Shown: positions 36,495 to 45,200 of the stretch, one piece after another
Position numbering within the stretch: the stretch's first letter is position 1
Layout: each line of letters opens with the position of its first letter
Assembly (NCBI RefSeq): GCF_963678635.1
Contig: NW_026971160.1
Location: 1 to 64,000 of the forward strand
Reading direction: 5' to 3'
Length of the DNA stretch: 64,000 bases
Source: Symsagittifera roscoffensis
Lineage: Eukaryota > Xenacoelomorpha > Acoela > Convolutidae
Notes under the pieces: model-generated
What the model was told of the DNA's origin: nothing
The model's input: the letters and a program-made list of their open reading frames with translations, nothing else
The model's database searches: none
Position numbers and translations under genes: made by a program

Positions 36495-37447
36495 GCCCTC
36501 GGAAAGTTGCCGAACTGTTAAAATGCATTGAAATGTTTTGCCACAGAGTCACACGGTTTGAAGTTTTAGCTGCCACAGCATCAATTCACAAGCTCATGAT
36601 AAAAAGTCAAGAAAATGGCGGGAAATATTTCCATCATATGTTAAAATGATTGTTTAGTGATAAATTGATGAAATTCTATATCTTACCTCCCAGTTTGTAA
36701 ATAACTTTGTATAAGCGTCGATACAGTTGAAAAGGGCAATCATTTCAAAACTCTTTCAGGCTATAAAATACTCCGTAGTTTCTTTAATCTTGCGAAATTT
36801 TTTTAACAAGCCATAGCCAAAAAATTTGGCCTGTACAATTCTTAAAAAACCGCTGCTGTTTTTCGAGTTTTGCTTGCAAAGCCTGTTTTAAGTTTTCAAA
36901 AAGCTTATTTAATACGCTATTCACTTATGCAAAGCGGTTTAAAAAGTATCAATAAAATTGATTTCCTTCAGTTTGATGGAATTAATCTTATCACTGAGGG
37001 ACCGAATGATGGAAGCCTTTCAACCAGGTAGAGTTGCCAAAAATGGCAACAAAGCTCGTATTCGCTAAATGATTTAAGCTGATTTTTTATTTGGCCAATA
37101 ATGAGTTTAAGGCCCTGAACTTGCTTGTTTTCTTTTAAACTTTCATATTTTCTTCAGATATAGTTGCTCAATTTGGGCTCACCATCATAATTCATGAGGG
37201 ATTGCCCAATCTGAGGGAAGAAAAGCAGTCTGTTATTTCACTCTGATCACAATTTATTGTTATCACAACAATGTCACTTTGTTTTTAAAATGTTGATAGT
37301 GTAATAATCATAAATGAGCCACTCTATGGACTTTCAGAGGCGGCATACTGACGATTTACTAACTATGGACTTCCAAATTGGTTTTGAATTATTGGCTACA
37401 GTATGCTAATTTATAATTAGTAAGGAGATTCATGTAATTATTTTCAG

Positions 37448-37635
37448 GCGAGTCTATAGTGTGTTGGTCGCCGAACAACTTCAACCAGCAGTGGATCAAG
37501 TACAGCGATGCTTTCTGCTGGGTGTCGAACACTTTCAACGCCCCCCTCGACACCCACCACGCCCCCCACCTGGACAAGTATGAGGCAGTGGAGCTGCACT
37601 ACTACCAATGGGTGCCACTCATCTTATTCCTCATG
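37448..37635 (+). CDS. Innexin exon 2 (first extracellular loop, start of span 2)
   Basis: It enters in phase 1 after TTTTCAG. It encodes the first extracellular loop with its two conserved cysteines (C62 and C80, in IVCW and FCWVSNTF) and the innexin signature YYQWV (residues 108-112), which starts the second membrane span. The exon ends in phase 0 at GTCAGT (37636). G+C content is much higher than in the surrounding introns. The giant retroelement begins only 51 bp after its end. Confidence 0.95.
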
Positions 37636-37685
37636 GTCAGTATATGCTAGATCGAACTCAATTTCTCAGATGGAATTTTCTTTTT

Positions 37686-38095
37686 TGGAACCTGATCTAA
37701 ACTATATTTTATGATTGGATAAATTAAATGTTTTACCAATGTAAAGTATTTAATATTAACCAATCATGATCCATCTAACTAACAACCCACTTATTTGTAA
37801 GTGCTGAAGTTACTTGTAATTTCAGCACCAGAGAGATTTGAATTTAACTTAGAAATTAGTTGGACTCTCCCGAGCACTTCAGCAGCCGCAATAAACCAGT
37901 ATACCCTAGATCTATTGAGCCTAGCAGAGACTAGTTAAACAACCTGAGACTAGATAGTATAAGAGTAAGATTAGGATCGGTATTAGACTAAGAAGTTGCA
38001 CGAATCTATCCGGCCGAAAATAAGATAGCGTGACGAGCAGACGGTGTACCCTATCCGAAATTACTCTATGAGTTATACCCATCGGTCCTAACTCA
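37686..38095 (+). repeat. 5' LTR
   Basis: 410 bp beginning TGGAACCTGATC and ending CCTAACTCA (TG...CA). It is identical by eye to 56120-56529. It contains a poly-A signal AATAAA at 37890-37895. No clear TATA box is seen; AT-rich TATTTTATGATTGG lies near the start. Transcription presumably starts within this LTR, but the exact R region cannot be read from sequence. Confidence 0.95.
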
Positions 38096-39347
38096 TCTGG
38101 TGCGACCATAAGTCTCGAACAAGACCTTACTAGATTAGAATTAACCAAAATTAGATTAGAAATTAGACAAAAACATTTACAAAATGTTATACGACAATAA
38201 TTTAATTGAAATGTCTCTACGACTCAATAGATCAGAGCCAATATTCCGAACCATAATAGAACTACCCGGAATTGGAAGAAGACCTCGAACCAAAGACGAC
38301 ATACGACAAAGTAGAAACTTGCCGTATAGTTATATGATAGTTCGGCAAAAGCCAGAACAAACTTTTATATTTCGAATACTACTTGCAATGAATTTAGGTT
38401 TCCATTTGCAAACATAAAACCTTGAAGTTACTCTTCAAAATCATTTAAGGCGCTAAACAAAATTAATATTATACAATAACGATTGATAAAAAGATCTAAG
38501 ATCGTTTCCCTAAAACTCTGCAGTATTATACAAAACATGTTTGAAAAATATTTATTGGAAAATAAAAATAAAAATTAGCAGCATGACAATAAATGGTTAG
38601 TAATCATAAATCATCTTGTTGTTCCAGCTTCATCACCTAAAACATAACAGCAATCATCAACTCACTAATATCATAAAACACTAAATCTTTCCTTTACACA
38701 AATTTAAAACTTTATTAAAACTTAAAATCACTTAATTTTAAAACCAGATCATCAAGGCTTATCCTTGGATCTTAAATCATTTTCTACTTAATTAAATTTC
38801 AAATTTGATCATCAAGGCTTATCCTTGGATCAAACAGAACAACTTTGTTCTCCCCCACCCACTTAATTAGTGTCTAACGACCTCAAACGTCGATTCACTA
38901 CCCAACCCTTTCTAAAGACCTAAGACTAATAGAAATTTTTAAACAAAACTAATCATTCAAATTAGGATAAACAGTGAAGAACTTCGGTTATTCATCCTTC
39001 ACTTGACCCCCCCTCTTACCAAACCCAGGATAAATTTTAGACTTAGTAAGTTTAAAATAGTATCTAACGAACTACTCGCGTTCTAATTATACCTGAACCT
39101 TGTGGATCGATTTACTATTCTCCAACCCTTGAACACAATCACTACCCCTAAGTAAGATTAAGTAAGTTAACACCTTAACTTATACTAGCCACGAGAAAGT
39201 AAAAAATCATTCTTCGGAATCGATATACTTTTCTCTCCAACCCTGAACAAATAGACCCAGGTTAAGCTAACCAAAAAATCGTAAGAACTAACAGTTTAAG
39301 AAAATAGAAATCATTTAACAACCTTTGCATCCGTCATTCTAAACCTT
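38096..39347 (+). promoter_or_regulatory. Retroelement 5' leader with repeated hairpin motif
   Basis: A 1.25-kb untranslated leader. A 25-bp motif containing AAGGCTTATCCTT occurs twice (38747-38771 and 38807-38831) and is nearly palindromic. A phrase ending CCAACCCT recurs near 38903, 39120 and 39238, preceded by a degenerate TCTAACGA...CGATTYACTA. A 77-codon frame (38184-38417) is present but has no domain. Functions such as RNA packaging, dimerisation or splicing control are inference. Confidence 0.6.
38098..38115 (+). promoter_or_regulatory. Putative primer binding site
   Basis: TGG at 38098, two bases after the LTR end, starts TGGTGCGACCATAAGTCT, as expected for pairing with a tRNA 3' CCA end. 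The bases that follow (TCTCGAAC) are the complement of a T-loop GTTCGAGA, suggesting extended pairing into the tRNA T arm. I cannot name the tRNA. Confidence 0.6.
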
Positions 39348-39815
39348 ATGTCATTTAAAAACCTAGGAAATAAACAAACAATCATTTTACACAATTGTGA
39401 AATAGATAACAAAAAATACGACCTTGTAATCACACCTCATACACAAACAGTTGGATACATTCGCACAAAACGACAAACACTAAAGAGGAAAATAATAACT
39501 AAACAAAGACAAATAACACGAAAAAGATTTTCAAAAAATCGAAACGCATTTTCAGAATCAGAAACCAACAGTTTAGACGAACTTTACAAACTAAAAGAAT
39601 CAATAGATAAAAATTACCCACAACACGATCAATTATATTTTTCTGACTCAGAAACAACTTCAAATTCATCACAAAGAGGAAAAAGAAGAATAAAAAAGCA
39701 GTACAAACACAAACCAGTACATCTATACAATTGGAATCAACCAATTCGACACATTAATAATTACATATTAACAGTCATCGAACGGAAAAATGAGTTCAAC
39801 ACACACCCCAGGTGA
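39348..39815 (+). CDS. Small basic ORF upstream of gag (155 aa)
   Basis: The first long frame after the leader. The product is polar and rich in Lys and Arg (clusters RTKRQTLKRKI and RGKRRIKKQYKHK) with a Ser/acidic stretch between (SESETNSLDE, DSETTSNSSQ). This suggests a nucleic-acid-binding or nuclear protein. No known domain is recognised. It ends at TGA (39813-39815) and overlaps the gag ATG at 39790 by 26 nt in a different frame, so a frameshift or reinitiation could couple the two. It could be an accessory protein. Confidence 0.6.
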   Translation: MSFKNLGNKQTIILHNCEIDNKKYDLVITPHTQTVGYIRTKRQTLKRKIITKQRQITRKRFSKNRNAFSESETNSLDELYKLKESIDKNYPQHDQLYFSDSETTSNSSQRGKRRIKKQYKHKPVHLYNWNQPIRHINNYILTVIERKNEFNTHPR

Positions 39816-41607
39816 CGAAACTCCAGATGACGATGAAATCTTTCCTTTTATAGTAGATGCAGATACTGATAGAGGACAACACATATTTTGTCAAAATTTA
39901 CTCGTAAATTTATTTGAACCCGGAATCAGTCCATGTAAAACAGAGTTCCCCGATGTAAAAATCAAAAGACAAATCATAGATCACTATCTAAAAGATATAT
40001 GCAACATAACACAACAGTATGGAATCTACTCCATAGAATTCACTTCCCCAAACCATAATAATAGAACATATACTATACAAACAGACGATCTTGATTTAGA
40101 ATTTTCAAAAGTTTTTTCAGAATATATAAAAAGCATCCAATACCATAACTCACAAAGAGCAAACTCCATTTTCACTAATGAAGTTTTCGCAATAATATAT
40201 AGTTATATTTCGATATTAGAAAACGAAATCCCATTAACAAATGTCTCACCGACAGAAACATCTAAACATTTGAAAGTACGACATGAAATTACACTACTCT
40301 CTAGTTATTTAAACATCATTAAAGAAAATTTCACGAAAGATGACGTTTCACAACATACCAAACACGATTTACAAAAAATTTTAGCATGGTTCATAATAGA
40401 TTATTTCACACACAATATTGATTTAATTGCACAAGCAAGAAAAAATTTTAGACCCCAAAATTCGAACGATGATACCGCTATCACAGAACAATCAGATTAT
40501 GTTTGGGACCCCGAATGGTCTCATCCAGCATTTATAAGCTTCCCACAATCAATCTCAAGTCAAGCAATAAGTACGATATCTTACATAAGAGATTATGTAA
40601 GAGTAATACCATTAACAATTGATGCAACACCATTAAACTATAATACATTTTTACCCGATACACAAAATAATAGTTTAAACTCTACAGTCATACACAACGA
40701 AAACCTCAATGGAACTAGGAATCTTACTCAACAAGATATCCAGACACCATCACACTTCATAAATGAAGAAATTGTACACACAACAACTACACAACAAAGT
40801 ATTTCACCAATACGCCCAAATTTAACAACACCAAGGAATACAAATCCTTCACAAACACAGGTAACCTTACAATCAACCGTTAAACCTTCGGTTGCTCCTA
40901 AATATTCACATATGGATTACCAAACATACAGACCCATGACAATACCATCAAAATCACGCAAAACATTCACTAAAAACAACTTTGCAGACCATAATTATAA
41001 TTATACACATCCATCAAAAACAAATTATCAACCACAAAGGAATTTTAATCAATATACAAAACCTCGAAACTGGGATAACCCAACGGCCCAATATAATTCC
41101 AAAAATTTTCAACCAAATCCTCCACAGGATCGCAGTGAAAATTACCCATTTTTTCAACAGAATAAAAATAAAAAACAAACATCTTATCAAATGGATTATT
41201 TATCCTCAGATGACGATTTCTTACAACCAGATATATTTGCACCAAATACTCAAGAATATCGTAGACAAGGAATACAGAAAACACGTACAAATTATAGGAA
41301 TTTTTCTCCACAACCGATAGATACACAACATCAACAACCAATTCAACAACAAAATCCAATTACTACACAATCTTTTCAACCAATTCAACAACAAAATCCA
41401 ATGACTGCACACTCGTATCAACCATCACAAATGCAAAATGAAATACCACTCCCATATTATCTTCAACAACATGAAATAACAAGAAACCAACTTTCAAATT
41501 TTTCTCAAATGCCAAATGCAGCAGAATCATTACAAATGACAATGAATCCATACCTAATGGGTGGATCATCAATAACATCAAACAAACCTTTAATGGTTTT
41601 CACATGA
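39790..41607 (+). CDS. gag: Gag N-terminal part (605 codons, ends at in-frame TGA)
   Basis: A long frame starting at ATG 39790. The first ~260 residues look folded, with many helices. The remainder is rich in Gln, Asn, Thr and Pro (repeats of QPIQQQNP near residues 515-545), a flexible linker. The frame stops at TGA 41605-41607 in the middle of what appears to be one Gag protein: the next segment in the same frame begins with the core-capsid-like region. The role would be particle assembly. Whether the TGA is read through, is a real end, or is a mutation is unresolved. Confidence 0.75.
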   Translation: MSSTHTPGDETPDDDEIFPFIVDADTDRGQHIFCQNLLVNLFEPGISPCKTEFPDVKIKRQIIDHYLKDICNITQQYGIYSIEFTSPNHNNRTYTIQTDDLDLEFSKVFSEYIKSIQYHNSQRANSIFTNEVFAIIYSYISILENEIPLTNVSPTETSKHLKVRHEITLLSSYLNIIKENFTKDDVSQHTKHDLQKILAWFIIDYFTHNIDLIAQARKNFRPQNSNDDTAITEQSDYVWDPEWSHPAFISFPQSISSQAISTISYIRDYVRVIPLTIDATPLNYNTFLPDTQNNSLNSTVIHNENLNGTRNLTQQDIQTPSHFINEEIVHTTTTQQSISPIRPNLTTPRNTNPSQTQVTLQSTVKPSVAPKYSHMDYQTYRPMTIPSKSRKTFTKNNFADHNYNYTHPSKTNYQPQRNFNQYTKPRNWDNPTAQYNSKNFQPNPPQDRSENYPFFQQNKNKKQTSYQMDYLSSDDDFLQPDIFAPNTQEYRRQGIQKTRTNYRNFSPQPIDTQHQQPIQQQNPITTQSFQPIQQQNPMTAHSYQPSQMQNEIPLPYYLQQHEITRNQLSNFSQMPNAAESLQMTMNPYLMGGSSITSNKPLMVFT

Positions 41608-42267
41608 ACAGACCCTGAATACTCTGTAGAAGATTACTTAAATGCAGTAACAGCAAATTTGATTTTAAATATAGGACCTGAACCAATTAATACGCCACTA
41701 CATCAAAACTGGATACATCGACGCACAGCGTTGATACAAACAACCTTAGATGGCGCAGCCCAAAAATGGTTTTCAGTACTACCTCTAGAAATAAAATCAA
41801 ACTGGAAAAGATTTACACAAGAATTTTCAAAAATGTTTGACTCTGAAAGAAACAAACAACAACAAAGAGTTTTATGTAATGAAATTCGCAGATTACCAAA
41901 CGAAACCATCAAGCAAATAGCAGTACGAATCGAAACACTAGTTCGAAAAGCATATTCACTAAATACACATGACTATAAAAACACAAAGATGACAGAAATC
42001 TTAATGATGACCTTAACACCACAATTAAGGAAAATAGCAATAAAAAAGAGAGCATCCCATCCTTCTTCAATTCGAGAACCCGATTTAGATTTTCGAAAAC
42101 TAGTAGACAAACTAGAACAAGCAGAAATCACGATGAAACTAGAAGAAACGGAAAATCTGAAATTACAATACGTTAATAGAATTGAAACGACTCCCACTAA
42201 TATTAATAATATACAGGAATCAGAGACAGACCTCGTTGAAAAAATCACTGAAATACTCAATATTTGA
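41608..42267 (+). CDS. gag: Gag capsid-like segment between two in-frame TGA codons
   Basis: Same frame as the preceding and following ORFs. The first ATG is at 41659, but coding-like sequence (TDPEYSVEDYLNAV) begins right after the TGA. WFSVLP followed by WKRFTQEFSKMFDSERNKQQ and a long helical region resemble retrotransposon capsid (Ty3/Gypsy gag) sequences around the retrotrans_gag region. It ends at TGA 42265-42267, before the zinc knuckle, which is not the usual place for a Gag stop. Confidence 0.75.
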   Translation, partial: TDPEYSVEDYLNAVTANLILNIGPEPINTPLHQNWIHRRTALIQTTLDGAAQKWFSVLPLEIKSNWKRFTQEFSKMFDSERNKQQQRVLCNEIRRLPNETIKQIAVRIETLVRKAYSLNTHDYKNTKMTEILMMTLTPQLRKIAIKKRASHPSSIREPDLDFRKLVDKLEQAEITMKLEETENLKLQYVNRIETTPTNINNIQESETDLVEKITEILNI

Positions 42268-45200
42268 GAAAAGAACCCAAACTTTAAAGGCAAACCATCT
42301 TTCAAAAAATGGTGTAATTATTGCCGACGATACGGACATAGTATTTCCGAATGTAGACAAAAACAGCAAGACAATCAAAATAAACCTCAAAAATATAAAG
42401 AACCAAATAAATCATTCTATCAATACATGAAAAAAGATCAAAATCTACCGAACAAAACAGTTCACAGCAACAACAGTTCAGGAAAACCACTCCCGAACAA
42501 TACAAATTATACAAGAAATCAATCCCCATATAACTCAAGTTATAGAGGAAGATCACCAGAACGAAGAAACACGAATAATTCATCACAAAATCACTACAAT
42601 AGACCAAATAGTCGAAATAACTACTCCAGATCAAATTCAAATACACAACGATTTGTTTCTAGATCTAATTCCCAATCAAGAAATAACTACTATCCAAACA
42701 ACCAATCACGAAATTCATCATACAATAGGAATAGAAACTACTCCTATAATAGAAATAGAAGTTATTCAAACAACCGAAACCAGAATTACCCGAACAATCG
42801 ATCAAGAAATAACTCATATAATAGATCGAACTATAACAGACTAAACAATAATTACCAAAACAGATCGCGAAATAATTCACAAAATCGACACTCAAGTTAT
42901 AATAATCGTTATAGAAATTATTCCCAATCACCACACCGGAATAATAATAACTATAATAACTCTAATAATCGTCATAGAAGCAGTACACCTAAACATCAAA
43001 GACAAATCAATCAAGTACAGTCAAATCCAGAAACAACATCAGACCCTCCAGGTATTGATGACACAGTAACTGATACGTTACAACTCAATCAAATAAACTG
43101 TACATCATCAGATTCAGAAAGTGATACTGAAAACACTCTTTCTATCAATATGATAAAAGTCGAAAATGACTATGAATCTGTCATATATGAACAACCCTTT
43201 CCATCACATATATATGAAAATCAATCAGAATTTCTTCAAAATTATTACACTACACCCATAAATTCCACACCAACGACGCAAGAAACAAACGAGATTAACA
43301 CTACAGATCAAACCAATAAAAATACCAAAACAAAATGCTTGAATACAAACCACATTTATCAAAATATACAAAAAGAACAACCCAAAGAAAAAATTTGGAC
43401 AATACCATTTCTCTTAGAAAGCCCAAGAAACAAAGAATTTCAACCACCAGACCTTGAAATAGATTTTTTAATTGATTCAGGAGCAGAATCAAACATAATA
43501 AACATTCCCACATGGAATGAAATAAAAACTTTACATCCAAAGCTAACACCTCTTGAAACCTCCAGTAAGTTAGCAACAGCACAAGGATCAACATTGATAA
43601 ACTACGGAAAAATCCAATTATTTCTCCTCCCTACCAGAACAATGGAGCAAAGTAAAATTCTAAACAAGCCATTTAAACAAATATTCCATATCACTGATAT
43701 TAAATATAATATCATTGGAATACCATTTATTTCGAAGTATATACCAACAATTAACATCCTAAACAGTAAAGATAAATATACAAAAACAAAAGAAACATCC
43801 CTGACATTTTTTCAAAGATTAAACAAACAACCACCATTCTTTTCAAAATTTTATCCAATATATAACCAACAAAGAAAACACCTGAAACCACTATCAGGAA
43901 ACATCTATAATTTTTCAATAAAACAAGTTCACCAATATGATAAAGAACAAAACAAACAAAAATTTTATATGTCAGATTTTGAATTCAAACCTATTCATAA
44001 ATTTTTCAAAATCACAATCTCTTCAATAAAATATTTGAAAAATTCGAATTCAGATATTATTTCCTTACATGTTTATAACAACACACCTTACCAAGTAACA
44101 TTACCTTTAGGACTTTTAGGATATTGTGAAACCAACGCTACAATATCACCAATACACGAAAAAGCCTATCGCGTAAATAATATACTCCAATTACTAGATA
44201 TTTGCCAATCTACAATTCTTAATGAAGAATTATCTATAAATAATATAATAAGTAACGAAAACAGAAATACGGATTATTTCACAAAAACTCCATATTTCAA
44301 ACCTACATTCAACATCAGTAACTACACAGAGGACCAACAAAAATTTTTAACAATGTTTAATTTCCAACATTCACAAATAACACAAGACGAATTCGAAAAG
44401 TTAGCCAAACAGCTAATTAAATATTCATCAGTCTATGCAACATCAAAATTCGATGTTGGCAAAATCAGTTCATCACTACATCTCCCATTAAAACCAGACG
44501 CAGTTTTCAAAAAACAGAGAGCAAGTAAAGTACCAATTCACTTACATGATAAAGTAAACAGATTACTCGATATTTTAGAACAATACAACATTATATCACC
44601 AGTTAATAAAGAAGAACAACCAAAAGGCAACACATTCATCAACCCCGTTATCATTCTAGCTAAAGGAGAATCATTAAAAATCGTTCTCGATGCTAGATAC
44701 CTCAATTCACTTATAGATGAATCAAAATGTAATTGGCCCATTGAACCAATACAAGTTATTTTAACAAAAATAAACGGCAAATACTTTACAACCGCCGATA
44801 TGAATAGTGCATACAATCAAATGCCATTAGATGAACAATCACGACGCTTAACACAATTTGTTATTGGAAACCAACAATACGAATTTAACCGCTTATTCTA
44901 TGGAATATCCATAGGACCAGCAGCATTTTCAGCTTTTATGAGCAAAATTTTTAGACCACTAATACTCAAGAAAAACGCAATCACCTATTTAGATGATGTT
45001 TTTATGCAATCACAAACAAAAGACGAAATGTTCAATATTTTAGAAAAATATCACCAAATACTTCAGAACGAAAATCTGAAGGCCGCCCCCGATAAATCAC
45101 ACTTCTTTTTGACAAGAGTTAAATTCTTAGGACATAACATAGAAAGAAAAACAATCACTCCACTGAAATCACGCATTGACGCTATTCAAAAACTTCAACC

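Larger units (their letters stand above)
33909..37447 (+). other. Innexin intron 1, rich in inserted repeats
   Basis: A 3.5-kb intron containing two hAT-like MITEs (34019-34456, 36033-36494) and a full GTTCCGACTTTCG-family copy (35339-35874). Exons 1 and 2 join directly across it in phase 1. No additional innexin exon is needed. Confidence 0.8.

Noticed and set aside
36972-37026. Possible extra innexin exon between exons 1 and 2 (good acceptor TTCCTTCAG and a GTAGAG donor)
   Set aside because: Entry in phase 1 gives an immediate TGA, and exons 1 and 2 already join perfectly to give the conserved RQFVGES..CW region.
41605-42267. TGA reassigned to a sense codon throughout this genome
   Set aside because: The innexin gene ends at a TGA followed by a poly-A signal, and several retroelement frames also end at TGA, so genome-wide reassignment is unlikely.
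42302-42934. Minus-strand open frames across the pol region (also 41045-41359, 43301-43594 and others)
   Set aside because: They are shadows of the A-rich, Asn/Tyr-rich plus-strand frame, with Phe/Val/Leu-biased translations.
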